Shown here: positions 17,385 to 30,179 of the stretch, piece by piece | How positions within the stretch are numbered: the first letter of the stretch is position 1 | Layout of the letters: each line of letters begins with the position of its first letter | DNA from: Phorcus lineatus | Taxonomy: Eukaryota; Mollusca; Gastropoda; Trochida; Trochidae | Assembly (NCBI GenBank): GCA_921293015.1 | Contig: OV121091.1 | Location: forward strand, 33,712,839 to 33,776,838 | Length of the DNA stretch: 64,000 nt | Direction: 5' to 3' | Translations under genes and position numbers: made by a program | Notes under the pieces: model-generated | What the model was told of the DNA's origin: nothing | Seen by the model: the letters and a program-made list of their open reading frames with translations, nothing else | The model's database searches: none

Positions 17385-18458
17385 AGTTCATATTAGTCCA
17401 ACATGCTAAACATCTTTTTAGTAACTAAAACGAAACATGTAACTTGAATCAACAAAAAAGGGTAGAGAGATAACCTGCTGGTTACTAGTATATGAGAATG
17501 CTATCTGTTTAGAAACATGACGTAATGACAATATTTTCCAGTGGTAGGCAGAAATAATGCAGACAGTAACTACTAATTAGAACTACTAATTGTTGAAATT
17601 CCATCAATATACCAAGTCGAGTCAAAATTTAAAATTCACAAGCCAAGTCGTTGCTTGGGAACCAGTATTTTGCCCAATCTGTACAATTTACCTTCTAAAT
17701 GGATTGACAATCCTTCATTTCCTGAAAATTGACAATTTTTTTTTAGTTTATTCCAAAGAAGGGTTAATATCTAAGGATAGTCAATTAGTTCTAAGTCGGA
17801 TATTATCTTGTGAATTGCCATACTATGTATAATGTCACACATTAAGTCATATAAAATGTCACATTCACTCATATCTTCACAAGTCATGTGAAAAAGCAGT
17901 GAAACCTGCCAGCATTGGCTTGAACTAGTCAACCATGGGTGGTACTGCGCTGTAATTTAGTGTAGCATTGCACCCAAACCTTACTGCGTGTAGAACAGTT
18001 CTCTACTGCAGACAAAGTTGCAGAGCCCCTGGCGCGATTCAAAACCACGGACCTCTTGATCTGAAGCCAAACACGCTAACTACTGCGCTATTCCACCCCC
18101 AGTTCATATTAGTCCAACATGCTAAACATCTTTTTAGTAACTAAAACGAAACATGTAACTTGAATCAACAAAAAAGGGTAGAGAGATAACCTGCTGGTTA
18201 CTAATATATGAGAATGCTATCTGTTTAGAAACGTGACGTAATGACAATATTTTCCAGTGGTAGGCAGAAATAATCCTTCATTTCCTGAAAATTGACAATT
18301 TTTTTTTAGTTTATTCCAAAGAAGGGTTAATATCTAAGGATAGTCAATTAGTTCTAAGTCGGATATTATCTTGTGAATTGCCATACTATGTATAATGTCA
18401 CACATTAAGTCATATAAAATGTCACATTCACTCATATCTTCAAAAGTAATGAATTGCA
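17180..18458 (+). repeat. Tandem segmental duplication, 716-bp unit; second copy has a 153-bp deletion
   Basis: Copy 1 (17180-17895) and copy 2 (17896 to about 18458) are nearly identical. Unit 1 begins inside the SINE (GCAGTGAAACCTGCC), so copy 2 carries the SINE head and middle but not its tail. Copy 2 lacks the bases equivalent to 17559-17711; the junction lies at AAT|CCTTCATTT (18274/18275), with AAT at both deletion borders in copy 1. Few point differences are visible, so the event is recent. Confidence 0.92.
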
Positions 18459-21351
18459 CGTTCATTAATTCTATTCAACTGTATTCTTTGTTAAGATAAG
18501 ATCTACCTATGTTGGTATTACAATTTCATCCACAAGTTCATTTTGATCAAGATTTCTCAAAACCATCATGTTAAATAGCTACTGCAATAGATCATGAAAT
18601 GCTGTTGCCCTCTTGAATGAGAAGAAATAGATACAGGGAGTACTTTTAGCAGGAAAACTAGTTGACAAAGAATTTGGAGAGAAATTAAATCTCTTTTCAA
18701 TGCTAACTTAACAAAAGCAATGAATTTTTTTTTCTATTACTAATGATTTTTTGCTTACGGTATCATTAGAAAAGAGAACCAAACATAAAAGTGATTATTA
18801 AGTAGGCAATGTTTCATTGAATTGTGAAAATAGTTGGATTCCAACATTTGTGATGTTAAATTTTCTATATACTTTCTTTCCTATTTTTGCTTTTTCAAAA
18901 TTGGGCTAGTCTGACAGTTACAGTCAACATCCATCTCTTCACAGAAAACAGTGTTGTAAAAATAAAATATTTTGAATATCAGATTTGACTGTGTTAAAAT
19001 AGCTACCCTGATAGCTGATTCTTTATTGATAAACTTGGTAATTAACTATTTTCCAGTTTCGCGAAGCGAGTCGGTTTTTAGTGACGTCCCTTTGAAAAAT
19101 CACGTGACCGCGGGCAAGCTATCAAAGCTTACGTTAAGGTGACCGTTAATTTGGTCTACTTTTCACACTCGCCTGGACCTTGTCTTTATTACCTCGATCT
19201 ATTGATGTCACAAATGAGTTAAAATCATATAAACTAAAATGAACAAATCAGTAAAGGCGAATATGTTCAAATACATATTATATGATTAACTGTTAATTAC
19301 TGACAAACGTAGAATCATACATAATAAGTCACATGTTGAAAAAAACTACGGGTGAAACAAATGAAATCTCAATTTTTGAGAAGACGTGATATTGCATTGG
19401 GTAAAACTTTCAATAATCAGACCATTATTGACACGTATATGAGGATAAAATTAATGATCCGACCAGTATGAGAAGTCATCTCTTCAAAATTTTTTAACTC
19501 ATATATTGAACTCTGCAATTTGTACACTCAACTACACATCTGATCTAGAAGAAAGCTTCTGTATTGGGGAAAAATCAAGAGCAGAACTTTACAACTTGTA
19601 AATTTTAAGTGCATGTTTATGCCTCCTTTCAAAGCGGCAACCATATTTCCTTACGTTACAGATTTCATTTGCCAGCTATGATTTACAGTGGAATCTGTCT
19701 ATTTTTTTCAAATTATTAAAACGTTTTGATGAGCTGAAGAACTTTACAAACACGTTTGATCTGGATGAAAGAGATTAACGTATTCGACGTATCAAGCGCT
19801 GTGAGCGCTTAGAAAATAGAAAAGATTGGGGCTCTTTATAACAATCGCTTACAATTCAAAGCTTTGAGAAAATAAATTCTGGATTTTTATAAAAACAGAT
19901 TCTGCAATCTTAGATATTCAAAACGTTTGTAGATTTTGCTTGCATGATAATGAATAACATGCAGCTGGGCATATTCACACAAGCAGTAATGTACCCCCCC
20001 ATGACGAACTTGAAAGAGGTTAAAAGTAAGACTCATAGGCCTGAATTGATGAAAGAGGTTTAACATAGTCAAGGTTTAATAGTTGTCTTCATTTCAATAT
20101 CATATTCTGCATCGGACTAACCGAAAACAAACTGCATTCTACTTAATGAGGACATCGGTTGACGCAGTTGAGATTAAAATTGGCAATAAAAACTTTCATG
20201 ATTTATTTAGAAACGCTTTACATCAATGGTAACCTACCCCCTTGCATGTTTACATTTTTGTGGTTTAATGCAGAGTTTGGACCTGTTTCAGTGTCAGTTC
20301 TGTTTCTTTGATAGCGAACTGGCTTTAATTGGCACATTTTCCTTTAAATGCCGAATGTTACTGAGTGGTGACGATGAACCTGTCACAGTTTAAACTTGCT
20401 TAGAAATGTGAAAAATGTGGGCTTTATAAAAAATTGCTTCAATAATAGAGAATGGATGTATGATTTAGATCTGTTTTAAGCATAAATGTGGTCTAAACGC
20501 CTTAATTAATTAGGGCCTATAATATCTTTCAGTAAACCGCCTTGGTTTGTCACGAAAGGTAAAGTGAGGGAATAAAAAGCGTGTGCTTATAGGCGTTTTT
20601 TTGCGTCAAACATGGTATAACATGTTGATGCTATGTGACAAATTAAGACGTACACATAAAACGTAAATTTTTTTTTTGCTACAGTAACAAAGATATGTGA
20701 CTGCATCTGTGAGGTGTGACATTTGTAAATTCAAGAAAGCAAGAAATTGCTCTCCTTTCATGTACGTGTACAAATGTAAAAGTATGCAAGTGTGCATTTT
20801 ATGATATGTGATGGTGAATCACATAAGCTTGTATTATTATTATATATTATCATTATACTGGAATAAACTATCAGATTGTACCAACAAAATACGTTTTTTT
20901 CTTTGATTCAGATAACTGAACCATTTTCACCTGGAACCTGATCGTCCAGATAAACAAGGTTTCGACTGTATTGTTGAATACCCTGTTTATCTCATCTAAT
21001 GAAGTAGAAATTATTATCTACACTTGTAGTTGCTCCATTTCTACTTCACTTGTTAAGTAATACATGGTATTCGATGAGAAATGCTAATATCCTCCGTGTT
21101 TTATAGATTTGGTGAATGTTATTCAGTTATCATTGATTTGAATAAAGACATTCATTGATTAACAGGTGTTTTAAATACTTTTTATAGCTGTTTGGTTTAA
21201 AGTCTGGCATCCAAACCTCCAAAAGACCCATGGGTTCCTTATCTTTGTCATCTTTGCTGTAATTGGTTGATTCCATAAACAGAAGATATTTTCAGTGTTT
21301 GTGTGACAGGGAGAATAAAAATTTTTTTTGGTGTCTGGGAGAGCTCAGTAC
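18459..21351. other. Gene-free stretch with a GC-richer block and a foldback
   Basis: Around 19055-19170 is a CpG-richer patch with a perfect E-box palindrome TCACGTGA at 19100-19107 and a TGACGTCC site. An imperfect foldback with GAAGTAGAAAT/ATTTCTACTTC and GAATACC/GGTATTC arms lies at 20975-21072. No coding exon is recognised. Confidence 0.45.
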
Positions 21352-21526
21352 CAGGGATTGGGAAAGGCAGGGGCCATGGGACATTTTGCACATTGGATGA
21401 AAATATGGCCCATTAGAATTATAGATTTTACTATTGCTACAAAGGGGAATGGCCCATTCAAAATTTCTGAAAAAGACTGAAGGCCTCAAAATGGCCAACT
21501 GTCAAAGGTGTCTTTCCCAATCCCTG
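21352..21526 (+). mobile_element. MITE copy 1, 175 bp, ends CAGGGATTGGGAAAG / CTTTCCCAATCCCTG
   Basis: Perfect 15-bp terminal inverted repeats flank an interior with TTTTGCACATTGGATGAAA and ATGGCCCATT, which are also present in the copy at 61179-61382. Flanking AGTAC occurs on both sides but one base out of register, so the target duplication is uncertain. The small open frames across it are element sequence, not genes. Confidence 0.8.
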
Positions 21527-24500
21527 AAGTACACAAAACTTTACTACAACTCGTAGTAGTCTGTTCAGTTTCAGTGCATAATCATTAGGAAGAAACTCAT
21601 TAGTTATGAAACATGAAGTTTGATTTGTGTAATAAGCCAACATTAATATCAGGAGATCAAGTCTTATATATTTGAGATAAACAACATTAAATGAGATTAA
21701 CCCTAACATGGTACTGTATTTGTTAACATTTTGTGAAAAAAGTTCTAAACAAACATAAACTCTTAAGAACTTTTGGATATATTTGAAATGAATATTTTAC
21801 TATTTTTGATGGAAGTTATACAAAATTTTCTACATCCATAACTGTTTTACCTGTATATTCTTTTTTGCCAAATAGTCTCTATGGCGCTTCCCTAGTCCTG
21901 CTTCATACTGTGTATTAAATAGAAGCCTTTAATACATTCTAGGTCCTTATTTAGCAAATCTAGATTTGACTGCATGCACAAAGAGAAAAATGAAATGGAT
22001 GAAGGTACGGTAAATTATTAAAATATTTCATAGACTAAATGCTTGTTTAGCGTATCCCCACAAGCATAGCTAATTATTTGGGGCACATATTGGATGGGGG
22101 AGGTGTTGATTTCACAGCCAGGCTGGGAAGGCACTGAAATTTGACTCTGGATCTTTTCCTCCACTAGCAGACTTGTTTGGTATGGTAATGATAAGAATCT
22201 AGTCATGTGACATTTATAGAGTAAATCCAAATTTGGGAAACAATAATGAAGTAAAAGCAGTCAAAGTAGTGTTTTAGTTATTTGGTTTGATTCCAACTTT
22301 TTTATAGGAATTCGCCTCCACATAATATATGATAATTTTCCGATATGGGAGATTTTGAATTATTCCACTCTGAACATAAGTACCCTAATTTTTTCCCTTT
22401 AAAGTGTAGTTTTTTTCAGGTCAACTTGGCAACACAAATTCTATGTATAGTGGGGAAGCCAGCCTTTAAGTTTGCTTATGATTTTACAAGCATATAAATT
22501 CCTTTTTTTAATTGATTCTTGATATCTGGCCTTGAGAAATATGCAATGAACAACTCTGCAGGTGAAGGGTTAATTAGATCCCAAACTACTCCTTTTACCA
22601 TAGTGAGATGAGGACACAAGTTGTGAGTGTGTGACAGCGTTCCTCACTGCTCCAGCTGTTACCATATCAATATGACATCAAGTACAAGTAATCTGATGAC
22701 ATTACCGTAGAGATTATTCTATACCTCATTGTCAGTAATCTGTCTCCTACATGCAGGGTCAAATCATAACTTGGAAATGATTAAGAAATTAACAGAATTC
22801 AGATGGTAAAGTCAATATTGGATGAAGTGCGTGATGAGTCTTTGACTTGCATTGCATGATTTTTCATTGACTTTATTTCAAAACTTCTGTAAAATCAGTC
22901 CTCAGAGGGGTCTAATGTAATGTAATGAATTACCTCCCTTTACTTGTTTAGGATTGGAACACTAACCATAAGAATGTGGTGATATTCTAAAATTAATTTT
23001 AGAAAACATGGGAGAAGAAAAACATTATTCTTTATCCATGATATTGCAATGGGATAGCTTGCAAAAAATGAATTTTGAAAGGTTTGTACATTTCAATAAG
23101 AATTCTTTTTACCAAGGCAGTATTTTAAAATTGGATTTCTAGAAATTTGTTTTGGGGATCCCTCATTCAGTATATTTGAAGTTGATTTGTAATATGTAAG
23201 ATAAAAGAATAAATGTTTCTTGGCACATTTTTAAGCAAAGGCTGTAGGGCTGTAGGACTTTGCTATCTTGGCACAACATAGATTTGTTTTATGTTAAAAG
23301 CCTATTGTTATTTTTAGCCATTTCAATGGAAACACACCTTGAAAATTTGCTCAAGGGCCAGAACTCATAAATAAAAAGGCTTAGCTCACAACGACTTAGT
23401 ATGTTGAAAAATAATCTTATATGTATAGATTTTGTGGGTTTTCAAATTCTGAGTTTTATTGTGACTCTTCCATAGAAATAACAAAAAACAATGAGGCCAA
23501 TCTCATTGAAACTTGATACAATACATATGGAACAATCATCATGTGTAATTGACTACTTTTTGTTCCTTTTCAGTCACCATTTTTTTTTTTAAGGTTTTAA
23601 TGGAAATCCATCTGAGAATTTCATTTTGTACCAAATCTCAAACCTGGTAAGGCCCTAGCCTAAATTAAACTTAGTAATTTATTGATGGATTAGTCATCAT
23701 GTCCGTGCTTTTTGTGTTTTTTAATTTCTGACTTTATTTTCGGGCCTATTGAATGAATTGAATAAGAATGTTATTAAACCATAACCACAGCGGATCTAAA
23801 CACCTGTGCAACTTAACTCAATGAAACTTTATGTATATGAAAAAATCATAATGTTAAAATGTGCCTTTCGTGGCTCTCAAATTCTTTGTACTTTATTTTT
23901 TCAATTTCCTTGTAAACAAAATTTATGATTCTGTTCCCAGCATAGAAGTTGAAAATCATAATGCTTAGCACAATAAAACTAAGATTTGAAACATTCATCT
24001 TGTGTAGAAATAATTTGGGTAGCTTATCATAAGCTACCTTATCATTGTTCGACATATTTCACATTATTCTGACTTTGTCGGATATAAAATCGACCCGGTT
24101 TTTACTTTTTTTATTGGAAAAGCGAGAGGAACACATTTTTGCATCAGAATTGAGAGAAATATTGTCTGGAATTGCTGCCATCATGTTATAGATGATCATG
24201 ACTGTTTCTTTTATCAAATTATTGTGTAAAAAGAAAGTGATTCTTATAGCCACAAATCTTTAATTTCAGATAGATACAATGATAGCGGGTAAGTATCTGA
24301 TTGATGTGAGATTAACATTTAGAAGTGATTTTTGTCCTTTTAATCCAGGTCAAGGGATCAAACAACCCATAAGTGAACGTTTATCATCAAAGTTGTCAAA
24401 CAGAAAAATAAATGTTGCAAACTTTTCAAAAAAAAGATAACGTCATGGAACCAAAAGGGTCAATGGGAGAGATTTTGGTACTCATTGGGATATTGAGTGG

Positions 24501-25139
24501 TAAAAAAAAACATATTCTAGATATTGGATATTGCACTATTGGTTTGTGAAGAGATATTATGACAGATTTGAACACTTTCATGTTTACTTAAACTCATAAA
24601 GTATATATTGATGATAAATGATAAATGTCATATGTAAATGTAGATGTATTCATTATTTTGATCATTTCAATTAAAAACCAATAAAAGATTTGGGCTATGA
24701 AAAATATTTAGATCAATAAAATCTCAATCTCAAATATTAATGAATTATTTTTTATGAATGGTATTGTAGAAGTACCATACAATCATTTGTAGATTATGGA
24801 ATATTAGTAAAATGTTTTCCAATGTTAATGCTGACAATACACAATAGGTGTTGTTCAACTGAAGTTCATCGTGACCAACAATAAGGCTCCAAGCATGCAG
24901 GTATCAGCCAAACAAAATATTTCACCTTGAATAATTGAATGGGAAGATCAGCATACCTGTCCCCAAAATACCTAATACCAATTTACCGGTGCCACACTAG
25001 GGCGAATATTTCCCCATGTTTGTTTGTGCTTAGACAAGGAGCACTGCTCCCACCATGTTTGTTTTTTTCCTGACAATTTGTTTATTGTGTTTTGCATGCT
25101 GTGAACAATGGATGAATCTTGTGATGTGTACCTTTACAG
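21527..25139. other. Gene-free stretch
   Basis: A perfect small hairpin GGTAGCTTATCATAAGCTACC lies at 24018-24038. A 19-nt segment at 24270-24288 sits between a strong acceptor (tttaatttcag) and a strong donor (gtaagtatc). Otherwise the stretch is AT-rich with no exon recognised. Confidence 0.4.
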
Positions 25140-25240
25140 GTGTATCTCCAGGTGACCTGCTGTTGTACCTGGCCGTTTGATCTTGTCTCCAAATACTCGT
25201 CAACTCCACTGCACTCCAACATGGCTCTCTGTCACAACAG
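25140..25240 (+). CDS. Candidate exon with strong splice sites (unknown)
   Basis: A 101-nt segment lies between acceptor gtacctttacag and donor AACAG|gtaagttct. Only one frame is open throughout (VYLQVTCCCTWPFDLVSKYS and onward, ending MALCHN), leaving two bases of a codon. It also contains an ATG at 25221 in the context CAACATGGCT, so it could be a 5' UTR exon carrying a start codon. Its GC content is higher than the flanks. I recognise no homology, and no neighbouring exon can be tied to it with confidence. Confidence 0.3.
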
Positions 25241-26764
25241 GTAAGTTCTCTAGTTTTGAATTCAATCATTTTTATTAAAAATTAAGATATGCAAAATTCC
25301 TCTCAGTAAGCTTCCTTCATGAAATATGATATTTGGTATTCCTTATGTTCTGTTTCAAGTCTAAATTGCTATAAACATTAACAATAGAAATTTATGTCTT
25401 TCATAATTGATTAACACTTTCAATGTTCTTATTCATGATTCAAAATAAAGGCTCAATCAAGGTTTGTTATTTCTCACAAGTAAATTACTATTCCACCAAA
25501 ACCAAGTTGGTTGTGAACTTGCATCTTTCACTTTGTGTTACAGTCTGAGACTGAATTATATTTTTTCACCTTTTTAGCAAAGGAAAATTAAAGAAATTGC
25601 TAAATGTTTTTAACTTGATATTTGGATTCTTACAGATGTAAATGTTAGTGGACAATATAGAAACTATGTTTTGTTGTATTTCATTTATACACAGTGTTGT
25701 ATGAGGAATGACAAAAGAGTTAAACATTGGTTTGAAAATATGTTTTGAAAGTGGAAAATAGTAAACAAGTGTTGTAATCTATCAACAAAATTTGTCCCTG
25801 AAATAAAAAGCGTAATGATTTTAGTTTGTCTATTCAATTAAAGCTTTTGTCAGTTGTTACAATGTTAGTAATTGTTAGTAACTTTGACATTTTACAATAG
25901 AACTAACTTATATACTGTATAGCCAAAAAGACAAAACCCAGCTTGGTAGTTAATGTTTTTGAGATATAGGTGTTACAAATCTATCTTTGCCAGATGGCTT
26001 GCACAAATGGCTTTAACACTGTTACTTTCTTGTGAAACCATATGCTTAATCCATAAATTTTATCATTTTTATATTGATTTCAGCCAAAAAGCTGTATTCA
26101 ATATTTTCATTGGCTCATATATGTAAATCAAAAGAGTTTTAAAAACTCAACCAATCTCCATGGTTAATTGACAGTATTTTCTGACCCTCCATCCTCTCTT
26201 GCTCAAATGAGCTGCTAGTAATGTCACAAGGAAATCAATTTGCGTGTTATGTGGTTTGTGCCACATGTATACGTAAGCTTTGTGAATAATCCAGGAAGTC
26301 AATGCATAAACTGAACTGAGTTGTTTATATCCCTTCTCTGTGATAGGTTAAACAGGTAGATTCTCCATTTTCTTTATTTCTTTGATTTCCCTTTTTTTTT
26401 AAAAATTATTAAAAGCCTTTAGATATTTCAGTCTCCAAGTTTTAGGTTATGCTTAGAGCTTACCTTTCTATCTATTTGTATTTAACTGCATATTAAAACC
26501 TTTATGTTTAATTAAGTTACATCTCCTTTGCTATTTTTATTTGGACCAAATATTCCCTCAGTGGAGTCTACCATCACTCTGACAGTGTTTCATAAGAGAA
26601 GTGTAGACCAGACAAATTACCTACCCTTGCTAGTTCTCTCTGCTAGTCCCTTGCTGTATGTTGTATGGTTATGGTAGACTAAGATTCAGTTTTCATATTG
26701 TCCAACTTTGTCTTATGCTTTAAAAACTGGATATTTAGTTACAACATGTACAGTAAATTTGGAA
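25241..26764. other. Gene-free stretch
   Basis: AT-rich sequence with no exon, repeat pair or hairpin that I can support. Confidence 0.5.
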
Positions 26765-27501
26765 TACTGTAAAATCATAATATTTCGCGGGGGTTTAATT
26801 TTCGCGCTTTTCGCGCAAAGCAATAATGCGCGAATAATAAAACATCGCGAAATATTATGGTTATGAACGTGAAGAAAACCAATAACAGACAAATAATTTG
26901 GTCGACACATTTTATTACTCACAGTTTTGTTTGGTTCATTCATTAATGACGAGTCACTAATTAGGGATCTCACAAGTGTGTACGCCGATATGCACGTTGT
27001 TTGTTGTGCAAACACAGTCATCACAATAATCCGGCCTGGCGGAATCCACTCTTGATAACCAATATGCGTGTCCTGATGTTTTCATTGCGGTACGCTTGAG
27101 CTTCGATTCGGTGTGTATTGCGGTACAGCACCCTCGAGTCGGTATATTTTTGGTTCGGTATTAAATTTCTTAGAACGAGATCTCGAGAAGTCACATCATT
27201 CGAACATTATTGTTTGTAGTTAAAGATCAAACTAAACCGTTCCAAATGTTTACTTCCGGGAAAACTTGGCGACAGGTAGCCTATCGTTACCACTTCAAAA
27301 CTTGAATACGTTTAATGACAATAAATTTTTGATCATTGACTTTTTGAATAAATATTATTGTTTTTATAAGTGCATGTAGATTTGCTCGTTAAATTTTTGC
27401 TACTGCTAAGTCGATGTGCGCGAAAATTAAACCCCACGAATCAGTCATTTTTAATGTTTGCGCGAAAATAACACCCCTCGAAAATAAATGATTTTACAGT
27501 A
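26765..27501. mobile_element. Non-autonomous DNA transposon, 737 bp, with nested end hairpin
   Basis: The outer ends are TACTGTAAAATCAT and ATGATTTTACAGTA. The similarity of the two ends continues inward for about 40 bp (TTTCG, GGGG, TTAATTTTCGCG). TA at both borders would fit a TA target site, as in Tc1/mariner-type elements, although the palindromic ends make this ambiguous. Within the left part, CATAATATTTCGCG (26776-26789) is mirrored by CGCGAAATATTATG (26846-26859). No transposase frame is present. Confidence 0.8.
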
Positions 27502-27960
27502 CCTTACATTTACAAGAAATGGACTTGGACACAATATTGAAAAAGAGCAGCTTCTCTCCTTTGACTGAACACTGATAATATGGCACCAATTAGATTGGGT
27601 CTGAAAGGTGAATCTTATCCTAATTGGTGAGCAGCATGCCTACAGCTTGTACATATGTAGACTGACCGGGAGCCGACACACTGTCCAGAACAATCAGCAC
27701 TGCTGTATGTAGAACTAGCACTGACCAGATACCATAAGACTTTATTTCCCTCACCTCACATCTTACAATATTGGTTATATTCAGAATTTAATAAAAAAAA
27801 AAAACAACCAAACAATCTTTGAATGTTACGCCAAGTGCATATACCTAGATTTTTTCGGTCATGGTTAAGCTTTCTGTTCATAACAAAAAAATCGATATTT
27901 TTGTTAATTCAAAGCAAAAAGTTAAGTCTTTTCCAATGCTGCAGCAAGATGTAGACTAGA

Positions 27961-28613
27961 GTGTACCAAACCAAATCAATTGATCTTATTTGAAAGTCAA
28001 TGCCTAACGTAGCAATAATTTTATGGCATTGATCCTTCCGTGTCCGCATTTAGTCAAAGGCAATGGAAACTTTGGCCAAGTTTGTTTCATTTTATCTTAA
28101 TGAATATTCATATTCCATGTTAGGAATTCTCTCTGAATGTCAAGATAAAATTATTTCGTTACTCAATCATTTAAACTCAATTTAATAAATGCTGTAAGCA
28201 AAAGCTATTGTGTACCAAACCAAATCAATTAATCTAATTTGTGAGTCAATGCCTAATGTTGCAGTAATTTTATGGCATTCAAACCATCTGTATCCACATT
28301 TATTCAAAGGCAGTTTTCAAAATAATTTTCATTCCTTTCTGGCAAACAGGGCTTGTGGTTTGCAAAATCAACCAGCCCTCCTTTATATCACACAAGCCAG
28401 ACAGGCTTACTGCCCTGTTCAGAAATTAACCAGCAATTGGCTGGCGGGCAGGCAACTATTTGAAACACTGTTCAAAGGCAATGGAAACTTTGGCCAAATT
28501 TGTTTCATTTTATCTTAATGAATATTCATATTCAATCCAAAGATAAAATTATTGCATTACTCTATGATTTAAACTCAATTAAACACAAGCTGCGATCACA
28601 ATGAAGAGTTATT
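27961..28613 (+). repeat. Direct duplication of a 249-bp unit, second copy interrupted by a MITE
   Basis: Both copies start GTGTACCAAACCAAATCAAT (27961 and 28210) and share GTCAATGCCTAA, TTTTATGGCATT, AAAGGCAATGGAAACTTTGG and TTATCTTAATGAATATTCAT in order. Divergence is moderate. Copy 2 is split by the 160-bp element at 28311-28470. Confidence 0.88.
28311..28470. mobile_element. hAT-like MITE, 160 bp, with perfect 8-bp target duplication
   Basis: The uninterrupted sister repeat at 27961-28209 defines the insertion exactly. Ends are CAGTTTTCAAA and TTTGAAACACTG (CAG-type hAT termini), and TTCAAAGG is duplicated at 28303-28310 and 28471-28478. The 102-codon frame over this region is element sequence. 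Confidence 0.9.
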
Positions 28614-30179
28614 GCTTAATTTGTTAAAGACCTAGACATCAGTTACAACCAAGAGTTGAGATTGAAAAATCTATATTTGTTCTGAAGGGTTTTATTGAAT
28701 TTATGAAAGACTTAAGAGCTGGTTGCCCTTTTCATAAGAAGAAAATCTATAAGTGCTAACTTCAGACAAATATTACTTTGGTCATATTGGGATTTCTTCT
28801 AACAGAGATTCTTTGATGATTTTCTCCTGATATAATTTGGTCCTGTTTGTTTTCTGTTGGAAATTTTCAATCAAGGTTGATCAATATGTAGTGTTCTCTG
28901 GATAAGGATATTTGTTCTGAATTGTCATTTCATATATTAATATTTTCAAAACAGAACATTAGGTAAAATAAAAACAAAGCTCAATTTCCTCCTGTAAGTA
29001 TCCCAGCTGCATGACATGATATTCTTTGTTGCGATGACACATCCCAAATTATTTCATCAGGTGAAACTAAACTATATGCGACATTATGAGCAGACTATTC
29101 TTAAAGGGGATCTTAACCCCAAATAGCCCTACTTTAAGTATGAGCAGCTACATCAGCCCAAATAGTTAGCTTATATTGACCACACCAGCATGGAAGGTTG
29201 GGCTTTTTGTGCACAAAGTGGTAATCAATAGTAGTGTTGGAGTTATGAGCGAATATGTGATAAACAGTTAATGTGGATGTGTGTACCAGTATGAATTCAG
29301 TACAACCAAACGCAAATCTCAAGACTTGAAGTTGGATTTCTCTTGGATTTATCTTGTACAAGTAGGTCATAGTTCTCAATGCTGATTGGTCTTCATGATT
29401 ATGTTCTTCTTTGAAATATTGAAATCAGCAGGTGAATTATAGATGTTTTTCAACAACTACAACAATTTGTGTTAAGTATCATAATTCAATAGATAGGTAG
29501 AAATTTAAAGCTTAATTGAGTTTCTTCTTTTTTCTAGTTAGTTTACTTTCCGATTTCTTTTTCTTTTGAACTATGTCTTCAGAAAGCTTGACTCAATATT
29601 CTAAGAATTTATGGCTGCATACTCCTCCAGTATATATTTCAACTCTTGCCTACCAATGCAAAATATTGTAGCACTACAGTTGATTAGAACCAATGTAATA
29701 AAATGTACATCATGATTCTATGACTGCTTATGGGCCAAGGTGGGCCTATCCAGCAGCTACCAAAACCTGCATTATTCCTGTGTTAGCTCTAATTCCTGCT
29801 CCACAGGGATGGTTGTGCACAAATTAATCATCTGTTTATACACATGCAGTCATGGTGTACACTAGATTGTGAAGACAATTAGTGTGTGATCCACCATTCA
29901 GCCTAATGCAAGGTCAGCACAACCATCTATCGCCTTTTTGTGTGTTTGTCTAAACCCTTGAAAAAAGAATCATGGTGGCATTCCTTAATAGAAAACTTCA
30001 GAGAGTCAGATGAGCATCAGGTCAAAGTTTTACACTTTTAGATTCACCAGTAATTGGCCTATCAGTTTCTATAAAACCAGAGCCATTGGTCACACTATTT
30101 CACAGGGAGACATTTGCAAATAATATGACATTGCTTTAAGCGCCCATAATGCTTTTATCATTGGACACCTTTGGCTTAA
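28614..30179. other. Gene-free stretch
   Basis: No supported exon or repeat. CCT|gtaagtatcc near 28998 looks like a donor, but I found no matching exon. Confidence 0.45.

Noticed and set aside
21292-21709. Minus-strand frames of 68 and 83 codons
   Set aside because: The first lies over the MITE at 21352-21526 and recurs at 61179-61382; the second begins at its edge. Both are best read as element or chance frames.
28210-28518. 102-codon + frame
   Set aside because: It spans a direct repeat and the inserted 160-bp MITE.
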